Source: Pseudoflavonifractor sp. MSJ-30 (GTDB lineage: Bacteria; Bacillota; Clostridia; Oscillospirales; Oscillospiraceae). From it: 36,461 nucleotides of DNA. The position numbers and the translations under genes were made by a program. Below, piece after piece: positions 1 to 7,064 of this stretch (the first letter of the stretch is position 1; each line of letters opens with the position of its first letter). The notes under the pieces are model-generated. The model saw only the letters and a program-made list of their open reading frames with translations, had not been told where the DNA came from and did no database searches. The stretch is from assembly GCF_018918045.1 (NCBI RefSeq), contig NZ_JAHLPU010000072.1:1-36461 (forward strand). Direction: 5' to 3'.

Positions 1-60
1 TCAGTCACGGCCCTTTGGGCCGCATTCTTTCCCCCTTTCTTGGCGGGACAAGAAAGGGGC
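1..60. repeat. Family C repeat fragment and 11-bp hairpin
   Basis: The first 23 bases match, in reverse complement, the distal part of the family C element after dnaA (5141-5172): both share the segment reading TCAGTCACGGCCCTTTG. A small hairpin GGCCC-TTT-GGGCC lies at 9-21. A second hairpin has an 11-bp perfect stem, CCCCTTTCTTG at 32-42 and CAAGAAAGGGG at 49-59. It sits about 50 bases after the end of the minus-strand gene at 107-583 and could help end its transcript, but no clear T-run follows it on that strand. Confidence 0.5.
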
Positions 61-106
61 CCCCGGAGGGACCCAGCCCCAATGTGGACAGGGCATTTAT
101 TCATTT

Positions 107-583
107 TTACGGACTGCACCGTTTACATGGCGCGTAGCCCTTGGCGATGAGTTCTTCCCGGGTGCCGTGGAAGTCCCAGCGGTTGGAGGGTTTTATCTTT
201 TCCACACTGGAGCAGGTTGGGTAGTGGAATTTGAGGGTATTTTTGTTTGCCACGTAGTCCCGTTCGTTTTCTTCCTCTCCGGCGGACCGGGTCTCCGGTG
301 CCGTTGCGGGGGCTTCCGTTTCGGGCACCGTGGTCTCCGCTTTCGTGGTTTCCGCGGCGGCTTCGGTGGTTTCCGTAGGTTCCGCCGCGGCAGAAGTGGC
401 TGTTGCTGCTGCCGTCCCCGCCGTTGTCTCCGTTTCCTCCGTCTGCCGGGGGGCTGTGGTGCTGACCGAAGGTACGGCCGGAGGCAGGGTGCCTTTGGTG
501 GTTTTCTTCCCACCCAGACCCAGAATCAACGCGCAGGCAGCGATTACCGCCGCGAGAAGCGGCAGGAAGTGTTTTGCTTTCAT
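107..583 (-). CDS. Membrane-anchored or lipoprotein with Ada-like zinc-binding domain
   Basis: A 158-residue surface protein in three parts. Residues 1-25 are a short basic start followed by a hydrophobic helix. Cys17 in the context IAAC could be a lipobox, but the hydrophobic stretch continues past it, so a plain membrane anchor is equally possible. Residues 27-107 are a low-complexity linker rich in Thr, Glu and Ala. Residues 110-158 resemble the Ada-type metal-binding domain: YVANKNTLKFHYPTC, then a terminal CKRC, giving likely zinc ligands His120 or Cys124 with Cys153 and Cys156. That domain is widespread in secreted Firmicutes proteins and nuclease-associated proteins; its role here is unknown. 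The reading frame is open upstream to 754, but that extension is only family B repeat. The ATG at 583 is chosen because AAGAGGA lies about 8 bases before it. Confidence 0.7.
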   Translation of the reverse strand: MKAKHFLPLLAAVIAACALILGLGGKKTTKGTLPPAVPSVSTTAPRQTEETETTAGTAAATATSAAAEPTETTEAAAETTKAETTVPETEAPATAPETRSAGEEENERDYVANKNTLKFHYPTCSSVEKIKPSNRWDFHGTREELIAKGYAPCKRCSP

Positions 584-610
584 CCGGATTATCCTCTTTT
601 TTATTTGACT

Positions 611-636
611 GCCGTCTTCTCCGGGGAGAAGACGGC
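611..636. promoter_or_regulatory. 12-bp perfect hairpin in the leader of the Ada-domain gene
   Basis: GCCGTCTTCTCC (611-622) and GGAGAAGACGGC (625-636) are perfectly complementary around a two-base loop. On the minus strand the hairpin lies in the leader, about 28 bases before the start codon at 583. No T-run follows on either strand, so it is not a normal terminator. It could control translation or mRNA stability; this is inference. Confidence 0.45.
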
Positions 637-670
637 ACCTGCGTGGGGCGGAATAAAAGATGCGATTTCT

Positions 671-780
671 CGTAGGGGGCGATGCCCTCATCGCCTCGCT
701 GGGTACGATTCCGGAGCGGTCAGAAAAAACGGACACGCCCATACCGCCAGCCACGGGCCGATGTGGGCATGGGCTCCTGC
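671..780. repeat. Family B palindromic repeat, isolated copy
   Basis: This copy opens with GTAGGGGGCGATGCCCTC and closes with GGGCCGATGTGGGCATGG. Those are the two end palindromes of the family B unit, in the opposite orientation to the array at 25.5-26.06 kb. The middle holds the family's conserved CGGTCAGAAAAAACGGACAC segment. Reading frames through it give peptides repeated at every copy, so it is not treated as coding. Confidence 0.7.
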
Positions 781-812
781 GAAGAAACAGGGGCGGTCCG
801 CATCAAAGGAAC

Positions 813-876
813 GTCGGAAAAGCCCGTTAGGGACTTTCCGACAGTCTAATCCCCTGTACCGACAGCGGTACAGGGG
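813..876. terminator. Two hairpins after guaB
   Basis: Two inverted repeats follow the guaB stop codon. The first met on the guaB strand is CCCCTGTACC (851-860) with GGTACAGGGG (867-876), a perfect 10-bp stem starting 9 bases after the stop. The second pairs GTCGGAAA at 813 with TTTCCGAC ending at 842. The only T-run (880-884) lies on the plus side of the first stem. It therefore looks like a plus-direction terminator, and terminates guaB only if it works in both directions. Confidence 0.45.
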
Positions 877-885
877 ACGTTTTTC

Positions 886-2391
886 TTACTTTACGGGGTT
901 GCTGGACCGCAGGGTTACATCGTGGTAGCCGCCCTCCACAATGGAGACAGAGGATACCAGAGTCAGCTTGGCGTCCCGCTGGAGGTCGGGGATGTTGGTA
1001 ACGCCCACGTTGCACATGGTGGACTTGACCTTGTACAGGGAAGCCTCCACGTTGTCGTGCAGGGGGCCGGCGTAGGTGACGTAGGAGTCCACGCCCTCCT
1101 CAAAGCTCAGCTTGGTGGCGCCGCCCAGATCGTAGCGCTGCCAGTTCCGGGCGCGGTTGGAGCCCTCGCCCCAGTATTCCTTCATATATGCGCCGTTGAC
1201 CATGACCTTGGGGGTGGGGCCTTCGTCAAAGCGGGCGAAGTACCGGCCCAGCATCAGGAAATCCGCGCCCATGGCCAGAGCCAGAGTCATGTGGTAGTCG
1301 TGGACAATGCCGCCGTCGGAGCAGATGGGCACATACACGCCGGTCTCCTGGAAGTACTGATCCCGGGCAGCCGCCACTTCAATGAGGGCCGTGGCCTGGC
1401 CCCGGCCAATGCCCTTGGTCTCTCTCGTGATGCAGATGGAGCCGCCGCCGATGCCCACCTTTACGAAGTCCGCGCCGGCCTCGGCCAGGAACCGGAAGCC
1501 GTCCCGGTCCACCACGTTGCCCGCGCCGATCTTCACGGTGTCGCCGTAGGTTTTCCGCACCCACTCGATGGTCTTTTTCTGCCAGCAGGTGTAGCCCTCG
1601 GAGGAGTCAATGACCAGCACATCCACACCGGCTTCCAGCAGGGCAGGGATCCGCTTTTCATAGTCCCGGGTGTTGATGCCCGCGCCAACCAGATAGCGCT
1701 TCCGGCCGTCCAGCAGTTCCAGGGGGTTGGCCTTATGGGAGGCGTAGTCCTTCCGGAAGACGAAATACAGCAGGTGGTCGTTTTCGTCCACGATGGGCAG
1801 GCTGTTCAGCTTGTTTTCCCAGATGATGTCGTTGGCGACCTTCAGAGAGGTATCCGCGGGGGCGGTGATCAGCTTTTCCCGGGGGGTCATGAAGGAGGAA
1901 ACCTTGTCTGTAGGCTCCATGCGGGACACACGGTAGTCCCGGCTGGACACGATGCCCAGGAGCTTGCCGTTGGCGGTGCCGTCGTCGGTGATGGCCACGG
2001 TGGAGAAGCCGTTCTTTGCCTTCAGAGCCAGCACGTCCGCCAGCGTGTTTTCCGGGGTCAGGTTGGAAGCGGAGGTAACGAAGCCTGCCTTGTGGTGCTT
2101 GACTTTGGAGACCATAGCCGCCTGACTCTCAATGGACTGGGAGCCGAAAATGAAGCTGATGCCGCCCTCTTTGGCCAGAGCAATGGCCAGCGTGTCGTTG
2201 GACACGGACTGCATCACGGCAGAGGTCAGCGGAATGTTCAAAGAAATGGCGGGCTCTTCCTGGCCCTTGCGGTACTTGACCAGCGGGGTCTTCAAGCTCA
2301 CCCGATCCGGAACGCATTCCTCGGATGTGTAGCCGGGCACCAGAAGGTACTCGCTGAAGGTGTGGCTGGGTTCGGGATAGTAATAAGCCAT
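886..2391 (-). CDS. guaB: IMP dehydrogenase, Tritrichomonas-like type
   Basis: This enzyme oxidises IMP to XMP with NAD+, the committed step to guanine nucleotides. The 501 residues cover a full TIM barrel with a pair of CBS domains inserted at about 108-225. The catalytic loop is [20 protein letters not shown], with nucleophile Cys320. The mobile flap carries the Arg419-Tyr420 pair that activates water. From memory, the loop, flap ([20 protein letters not shown]) and tail ([12 protein letters not shown]) closely match the enzyme of the protozoan Tritrichomonas foetus (503 residues, Cys319, Arg418-Tyr419), and differ from the usual bacterial SGSICTTR form. The ribosome binding site AAGGAGGA lies about 8 bases upstream. 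The gene follows yitT on the same strand, across a family A repeat. Function is near certain; the relationship rests on recalled sequence. Confidence 0.95.
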   Translation of the reverse strand: MAYYYPEPSHTFSEYLLVPGYTSEECVPDRVSLKTPLVKYRKGQEEPAISLNIPLTSAVMQSVSNDTLAIALAKEGGISFIFGSQSIESQAAMVSKVKHHKAGFVTSASNLTPENTLADVLALKAKNGFSTVAITDDGTANGKLLGIVSSRDYRVSRMEPTDKVSSFMTPREKLITAPADTSLKVANDIIWENKLNSLPIVDENDHLLYFVFRKDYASHKANPLELLDGRKRYLVGAGINTRDYEKRIPALLEAGVDVLVIDSSEGYTCWQKKTIEWVRKTYGDTVKIGAGNVVDRDGFRFLAEAGADFVKVGIGGGSICITRETKGIGRGQATALIEVAAARDQYFQETGVYVPICSDGGIVHDYHMTLALAMGADFLMLGRYFARFDEGPTPKVMVNGAYMKEYWGEGSNRARNWQRYDLGGATKLSFEEGVDSYVTYAGPLHDNVEASLYKVKSTMCNVGVTNIPDLQRDAKLTLVSSVSIVEGGYHDVTLRSSNPVK

Positions 2392-2440
2392 GGTTCGTTT
2401 TCCTCCTTAGAATTCTTCTCTGTTGATGTGACAAACCGGA

Positions 2441-2540
2441 AATTAAGAATTGACAATTAAGGTATTTCCTTCGGAAATGATTTGAAATTCGTCCCGCAGG
2501 GACACAATAATTGACAATTGTTCATTGTCAATTGTCAATT
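2441..2540. repeat. Family A repeat, copy A1
   Basis: The left end has TTGACAATT units and the right end AATTGTCAATT units, so the whole copy can fold back on itself. Between them are two small perfect hairpins, TTTCCTTCGGAAA and GTCCCGCAGGGAC. The copy stops six bases short of the yitT stop codon, between yitT and guaB. At about 100 bp with no coding capacity it resembles a miniature inverted-repeat element. Confidence 0.75.
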
Positions 2541-2546
2541 AGGGAA

Positions 2547-3467
2547 CTACACCGTCTTTCCGTCTCCCTGGTCCAGTACCGGGACGACCTCCTGGCCCTG
2601 GCGGGAGTAATGGCGGAAGTTGCCGACGACTTCGCTGACCTGACTCATAATGGCAAAGGTATGGGGATACCGCTCCACAATGGCGGACAGGGCAGCCATC
2701 TGACTGTTGTTCACCACGCACATGACGATGTCCACTTCCTTGCCGTTGTACATGCCCTTGGCGGGAAACACCGTCGCCGTATGATGGAGCTTGGAGATGA
2801 TCTCTTTGGATATCTCCTCGGGGTAGTTGGTGACGATCTCAAAGCGCACGGCGCTGCGGCCGTTTTTCAGAAAACGCTCCGCCATGGTGGTGGTGGCGAA
2901 GGAATAGAGGATGCACAGCAGCACCGGTTCCACCTTGTAGTCATAGACAAAATAGCTGGCAACGGCCACCATGGCGTTCATAATGAAGCTCAGGCCGTAG
3001 ACGCTCTTCTCCGGGTACTTGCTGTGCAGGACGGCGGCAACGAAATCCGTGCCGCCGGTATAGGCGCTGGCCTTCATCAGAATGGCGTATACATACCCCA
3101 TGACGATGCCGGCGGTCAGAGGTCCCAGAATCCGGCTGGTGCCGGTCTTGGTGGAATAGGCAATGGCGGACATATCCACCCTGTCCAGAATCAGAAGGCC
3201 CACGGAAAACACCACCACATAGACCATGCTCCGCACGGCAATGGGCTTGCTGACCTTATAATAGACGATCAGCGCCAGAGGGATATTGATCAGCAGGCTC
3301 ATATAGCCTACGCTGATGCCGCTGACCTCCTGGATAATGGTGCAGATGCCGTTCAGTCCCGAAGGGGCGAAGGAATTGGGAAAGACGAACAGTTCATAGT
3401 TCAGCGCCGCCAGCATGGCCACGGCGACGATCACAAGATAGGTCCAGACCCGTTTCATATTCCGCAT
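2547..3467 (-). CDS. YitT-family membrane protein
   Basis: A member of the YitT family (integral membrane domain plus C-terminal DUF2179), whose transported substrate is not known. Five or six hydrophobic helices cover about residues 5-200. Conserved family stretches include FPNSFAPSGL, YTGGTDF and the hydrophobic helix after KSVYGLSF. The soluble C-terminal part (about 205-290) contains VFPAKGMYNGKEVDIVMCVV, typical of DUF2179. The start is uncertain. The frame opens upstream with a TTG at 3509 that has no nearby ribosome site. The ATG at 3467 is preferred because the protein then begins with a short basic segment followed by a helix, giving 306 residues. The ATG at 3458 is also possible. 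It is divergent from dnaA across the upstream part of the origin and probably transcribed with guaB. Confidence 0.85.
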   Translation of the reverse strand: MRNMKRVWTYLVIVAVAMLAALNYELFVFPNSFAPSGLNGICTIIQEVSGISVGYMSLLINIPLALIVYYKVSKPIAVRSMVYVVVFSVGLLILDRVDMSAIAYSTKTGTSRILGPLTAGIVMGYVYAILMKASAYTGGTDFVAAVLHSKYPEKSVYGLSFIMNAMVAVASYFVYDYKVEPVLLCILYSFATTTMAERFLKNGRSAVRFEIVTNYPEEISKEIISKLHHTATVFPAKGMYNGKEVDIVMCVVNNSQMAALSAIVERYPHTFAIMSQVSEVVGNFRHYSRQGQEVVPVLDQGDGKTV

Positions 3468-3568
3468 TTTTTCCGTTTTTAACCTCGTTATGTAATAGTT
3501 TTCGGTCAAATGGCTGTGCAGAACCCGCTTCCCTCCAATTTGACCGAACCGTAATTTATGGTTACAAT

Positions 3569-3598
3569 ACTATAGCATAGCATAGCCCTCAGGGTCAA
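3569..3598 (-). promoter_or_regulatory. Likely yitT-guaB promoter
   Basis: On the minus strand TTGACC (3593-3598) is followed after 18 bases by TATAGT (3569-3574). It points towards yitT and leaves a leader of roughly 95 bases. The match is good but not perfect. Confidence 0.5.
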
Positions 3599-3675
3599 GA
3601 GGGGATTTCCCGGAATGGGGGCAAATATCGCCGGGATTTTCTGCCGGTTTTTGTTCAACCCTTCCATACAATGCC

Positions 3676-3717
3676 TGTGGAAAAGTGGTTGTAATCTGTG
3701 GAAAAATGTGCTACAAT
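3676..3717 (+). promoter_or_regulatory. dnaA promoter with overlapping DnaA boxes
   Basis: TTGTAA (3689-3694), a 17-base spacer and TACAAT (3712-3717) form a good promoter 85 bases before dnaA. Two DnaA-box-like sites TGTGGAAAA lie at 3676-3684 and 3697-3705, 21 bp apart in the same orientation. The second fills the promoter spacer. DnaA bound there would block its own promoter, which fits the known self-repression of dnaA; that reading is inference. Confidence 0.65.
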
Positions 3718-3801
3718 AGAGGATGAAATATTATGCCGTATCATGCCCATCCAGAAGCAAGCCGGGTAGGATGGGCGAGTAAATAAAGAGAGGAGCAAGC
3801 C

Positions 3802-5118
3802 ATGTATTCATCTGCCTATGTCTGGGCAAAGATCCTCAGCCATATGGAGGAGCGGCTGGGGGCTGTGACCGTGTCGGCCTGGTTCGACGACGCGGAGGTG
3901 GTGGAGCTGAACGAAAGCAATCTGATTCTGTACTCCCCTTCCGACTTCCGCCGGGAGATCATCCGCCGCCGGTGCACCGACTACGTTCAGGATGCCCTGA
4001 AGGAAATTTTTAATTCCGACGCCAAATTGCTGGTTTTCGGAGACGAGGAGCGGGAAAACTATCTCAACAAGGGAAAGGCCGCTGCCCCCTCCATGGACTT
4101 CAACCCCCAGTTCACCTTTGATAATTTCGTGGTGGGCCCCTCCAACCGGTTTGCCCATTCCGCGGCCATTGCCGTATCCAAGACCCCGGGCCAGGTGTAC
4201 AATCCTTTGTTTATCTATGGTCCCGCCGGTGTGGGTAAGACCCATCTGCTCTACGCCATTGCCAACGGCATCCGCAAACAGAACCCCAACGCCAACATCG
4301 TCTACATCAAGGGCGACGAGTTCACCAATGAACTGATTGCCGCCATTGCCAACGGCAAAAATATCGAATTCCGTAGTAAATACCGGGAAAGTGACCTGTT
4401 CCTCATCGATGATATTCAGTTTATCGCCGGTAAGGAATCCACCCAGGAGGAGTTCTTCCATACCTTCAACAAGCTCTACGAGGAGCACAAGCAGATCGTC
4501 ATGACCTCCGACCGGAAGCCCAGCGATATGCTGACTCTGGAAGACCGGCTGCGGACCCGTTTTGAATGGGGTCTGCTGGCGGACATTCAGCCCCCGGATT
4601 ATGAGACCCGAATGGCCATCCTCAAAAACAAGGCCAAAAGTCTGGGGCTGACCCTGACGGACGACGTGCTGAACTACATCGCCATCAACGTCACCAACAA
4701 CGTCCGGCAGCTGGAGGGCACGGTGAAGAAAATCCTGGCCTACCGGGATCTGAACAACATGCCCCTGGACCTGCCAAACGTCAGCCGGGCCATTGACGAT
4801 ATGTTCAAATCCGAGGGCAATTCCCTGCCCACCCCCAGCCTGATTATCAGTCAGGTCTGCAAGTTCTACTCCGTGGACGAAAACGTGCTGCGGGGGACGC
4901 TTAAAAACAAGGGCGTGGCCGAAGCCCGGCAGATGGCCATGTATCTCATCCGTAAGCTGACGAATCTGAGTTTGCCCGACATCGGCAAGGAATTCGCCAA
5001 GGACCATTCCACGGTCCTCTACGCCATCCGGAAGGTTGAAGTCGCCCTGAAAAACGGCGACAAGACCATTCAGGATAACATTCAGACCATCACGGCCAAT
5101 ATCAACGCCTGCCTGTAA
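3802..5118 (+). CDS. dnaA: Chromosomal replication initiator DnaA
   Basis: DnaA binds DnaA boxes at the origin and opens the DNA. All parts of the family are visible in 438 residues: domain I (1-75), a short linker (76-103), the AAA+ ATPase with Walker A GPAGVGKT (140-147), Walker B LFLIDD (199-204), sensor 1 around TSDR (235-238), the arginine-finger segment RTRFEWGL (251-258) and sensor 2 NVRQLEG (300-306). The C-terminal DNA-binding domain (346-438) carries the signature DHSTVLYAIRKVE at 401-413. The linker is shorter than in Bacillus subtilis. GAGAGGAG lies about 7 bases before the ATG. It is the first gene of the replication block, but rpmH and rnpA, the usual upstream neighbours, are absent. 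Confidence 0.98.
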   Translation: MYSSAYVWAKILSHMEERLGAVTVSAWFDDAEVVELNESNLILYSPSDFRREIIRRRCTDYVQDALKEIFNSDAKLLVFGDEERENYLNKGKAAAPSMDFNPQFTFDNFVVGPSNRFAHSAAIAVSKTPGQVYNPLFIYGPAGVGKTHLLYAIANGIRKQNPNANIVYIKGDEFTNELIAAIANGKNIEFRSKYRESDLFLIDDIQFIAGKESTQEEFFHTFNKLYEEHKQIVMTSDRKPSDMLTLEDRLRTRFEWGLLADIQPPDYETRMAILKNKAKSLGLTLTDDVLNYIAINVTNNVRQLEGTVKKILAYRDLNNMPLDLPNVSRAIDDMFKSEGNSLPTPSLIISQVCKFYSVDENVLRGTLKNKGVAEARQMAMYLIRKLTNLSLPDIGKEFAKDHSTVLYAIRKVEVALKNGDKTIQDNIQTITANINACL

Positions 5119-5119
5119 A

Positions 5120-5175
5120 ATGGCTTCCCCCAGAGGAAGCTGTCGCGGCAAAGGGCCGTGACTGATGAGGGGCGG
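5120..5175. repeat. Family C repeat fragment after dnaA
   Basis: A short copy of the left end of family C follows the dnaA stop codon at once: GCTTCC-N6-GGAAGC, then CGCGGCAAAGGGCCGTGACT and GATGAGGGGCG. The hairpin could help end dnaA transcription. The matching right end is not present here. Confidence 0.5.
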
Positions 5176-5223
5176 TACAGACTCTTGGGCGGAACCGCTG
5201 AGCAGTTTACCGCACCCCAAATT

Positions 5224-5450
5224 TTCTCCACAGCCCCTGTGAAATGTGAAAAGATAACCTGTGGAAAAAATCCGGGCAAAAATTCCGTTCACAGGCCCTG
5301 TGGAAAGAATTGAAAGTTTCCACAGTCGGGTGTGGACAAAAAACAGCGCCGCCTCTAGGAGATTCCCCGGTTTTCCACATAAATTTCTCCTACTGCGGCT
5401 GTTACTACCTAATATCCTGTAAATAAATATATATCTTTATCGTAATACAA
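5224..5450. other. oriC: Replication origin oriC: DnaA boxes and unwinding region
   Basis: The gap between dnaA and dnaN holds six DnaA-box-like sites: TTCTCCACA (5224-5232), TGTGGAAAA (5260-5268), TGTGGAAAG (5299-5307), GTTTCCACA (5316-5324), TGTGGACAA (5331-5339) and TTTTCCACA (5371-5379). None is the exact TTATCCACA. The last box is followed by TTACTA (5402-5407), a possible DnaA-trio, and an AT-rich stretch at 5411-5447 that is the likely unwinding element. The order of box, spacer, trio and AT-rich DNA matches the described Bacillus subtilis unwinding module. The trio call is tentative. Confidence 0.85.
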
Positions 5451-5466
5451 GAAAGGATGAACGCGC

Positions 5467-6573
5467 ATGCGCTTTACCTGTGAAAAAAATCAGCTGCTTC
5501 AGGGACTCAATATCGCGTCCCGTACCGTAGCGGTCAAAAGCTCTCTGAGCCTGATCGAGGGCATCCTGTGCAGAGCCGGAAACGGTATTTCCCTCACAGG
5601 TTATAATATGGAGACCGGCATTACCTATGATATTGAAGCCGATGTAAGAGAACCCGGCGAATGTATCCTGCCCTCCAAACTCTTCGGCGACATTGTCCGC
5701 CGTCTGCCGGAAGGGTCTGTTACCGTTGTGGTGGATCCTTCCTTCAAGGTATCCATCCGGGCGGGCTTCGCCTCCTTTACCATTTCCGCGGAAAACGCCG
5801 AGGATTACCCCGAGCTGCCGGACGTCAATGACGGGCGGCCTATCCAGATTCCCCAGAACCGGCTGAAGGAGCTGATTTCCGGAACCATCTTCGCGGTGGC
5901 CGACAATCAGGCCCGGCCTATCCACAACGGCGTAAAATTCGAGGTATCCGATACCTCTGTGACCACCGTTGCCGTGGACGGCTTCCGTCTGGCCCGGCGA
6001 ACCTATCACCCCGAGGAGGGGCTTGGCCGGGAGATGAGCTTCGTCGTTCCCTCCCAGGGCCTGAAGGAACTGGAAAAGATTCTGACGGATTCCGAGGATC
6101 CCGCCTCCTTCCTGCTGGGCAGCAAGCACATTCTCTTCCAGGTGGGCTCTGCCACTCTGGTCTGCCGCCTGCTGGAAGGAGACTTCCTGGATTGGCGGCG
6201 GGTGGTGCCCACGGGCAGCCCCATCAAGCTGGTGGCAAATGTCTCGGATTTTGCCCAGAGCGTGGAGCGCGTGGGGCTGATCGTCTCCGAAAAGAACAAA
6301 AGCCCCGTGCGCTGTGTCTTCTCCAATCAGGAGGTCCAGATGCGCACCTCCAACACCCTGGGCGCCGCCGAGGACAAGTGCTCCTTTGCCGGCGACGGAC
6401 AGGAGACAGAGATCGGCTTCAACGTCAAATATCTGATCGAGGCTCTGCGGGCAGTGCCCAGCGAGGAGGTCACGCTGGAACTGACCAACGGCCTGAGCCC
6501 CATTGTCCTGACCCCTGTGGATACGAAGTATGACTTTGCCTACATGGTGCTGCCGGTTAGAATAAAAGGGTAA
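5467..6573 (+). CDS. dnaN: DNA polymerase III sliding clamp (beta subunit)
   Basis: This protein forms the ring that holds the replicative polymerase on DNA. The 368 residues match the three-domain bacterial clamp from end to end. It starts with MRFTCEKNQLLQGLN and ends with the family's characteristic VLPVRIKG tail; YMVLPVRI belongs to the pocket side that binds partner proteins. GAAAGGATG lies about 8 bases upstream. It is separated from dnaA by the origin, so its promoter probably lies within the AT-rich unwinding region. Confidence 0.97.
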   Translation: MRFTCEKNQLLQGLNIASRTVAVKSSLSLIEGILCRAGNGISLTGYNMETGITYDIEADVREPGECILPSKLFGDIVRRLPEGSVTVVVDPSFKVSIRAGFASFTISAENAEDYPELPDVNDGRPIQIPQNRLKELISGTIFAVADNQARPIHNGVKFEVSDTSVTTVAVDGFRLARRTYHPEEGLGREMSFVVPSQGLKELEKILTDSEDPASFLLGSKHILFQVGSATLVCRLLEGDFLDWRRVVPTGSPIKLVANVSDFAQSVERVGLIVSEKNKSPVRCVFSNQEVQMRTSNTLGAAEDKCSFAGDGQETEIGFNVKYLIEALRAVPSEEVTLELTNGLSPIVLTPVDTKYDFAYMVLPVRIKG

Positions 6574-6577
6574 TAAA

Positions 6578-6773
6578 GCCTTCCCCTGGGGGAAGGTGGC
6601 CCGCCGCAAGGCGGGTCGGATGAGGGGCGATACGCAGAAACAATGAGGAGAAACATTTGCAATCCTGCTGCAGGAAACAGATAGGTAACTGCATGGGCTG
6701 GTTCCAAATCAGTTCTGCCTGCCGCCCCTCACAGGTGCGGGCTTCGCCCTGCCAGCTTCCCCCAAGGGAAGCC
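6578..6773. repeat. Family C element with inverted ends
   Basis: This is a complete copy, about 196 bp, between dnaN and the S4 gene. The left end has CCTTCCCCTGGGGGAAGG, a small CCCGCC/GGCGGG hairpin and GATGAGGGGCG. The right end has CGCCCCTCA, a GGGC/GCCC hairpin and GCTTCCCCCAAGGGAAGC, in inverted order. The 93 bp between them carry no recognisable gene. It looks like a non-autonomous mobile or structural repeat. Confidence 0.65.
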
Positions 6774-6794
6774 ATTGCGAAAGGAACGTTTTTT

Positions 6795-7064
6795 ATGAAA
6801 GTAACCGTCAGGAAAAAGGATGAAACGAAACTCCTGCCCATTGAGACGGAGTATATCAAGCTGGAGGCAGCCCTGAAATTCGCCGCGCTGGTTGCCACCG
6901 GCGGCGAGGCCAAGGCGGTCATTGCCGAGGGCCTTGTCACCGTCAACGGCCTTGTCACCGTCAACGGAGAGGTTTGCACCATGCGGGGCAAGAAGCTGCG
7001 CGGCGGCGACTGCTTCTGCTTTAACGGCGAGACCTACAAAATCACCGGCCATGCGGCTGTGTGA
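6795..7064 (+). CDS. S4-domain RNA-binding protein (YaaA/RlbA-like)
   Basis: A small S4-fold protein of 89 residues, the usual resident between dnaN and recF in Firmicutes (YaaA, also called RlbA). The S4 signature is visible as KLEAALKFAALVATGGEAKAV followed by the RGKKLRGGD loop. The family is thought to act on RNA or ribosomes; its exact role is unclear. The start at 6795 is set by AAAGGAA about 10 bases upstream; the frame is open further up, but only through family C repeat. The gene overlaps recF by 14 bases, suggesting coupled translation. One feature is odd: an exact 18-bp tandem duplication (6930-6947 and 6948-6965) makes the protein read GLVTVNGLVTVNG where relatives have one such segment. 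Confidence 0.85.
   Translation: MKVTVRKKDETKLLPIETEYIKLEAALKFAALVATGGEAKAVIAEGLVTVNGLVTVNGEVCTMRGKKLRGGDCFCFNGETYKITGHAAV
6930..6965 (+). repeat. Exact 18-bp tandem duplication inside the S4 gene
   Basis: The unit GGCCTTGTCACCGTCAAC occurs twice in a row with no difference, keeping the reading frame and adding six residues. It lies in the strand just before the conserved RGKKLRGGD loop of the S4 fold. Confidence 0.9.

Noticed and set aside
922..2460. 512-codon plus-strand open frame opposite guaB
   Set aside because: It is antisense to a certain IMP dehydrogenase gene. Long antisense frames are expected in GC-rich DNA with biased third positions, and the translation resembles no known protein. 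The same applies to the frames opposite dnaA, gyrB, gyrA, hflK and the giant gene.
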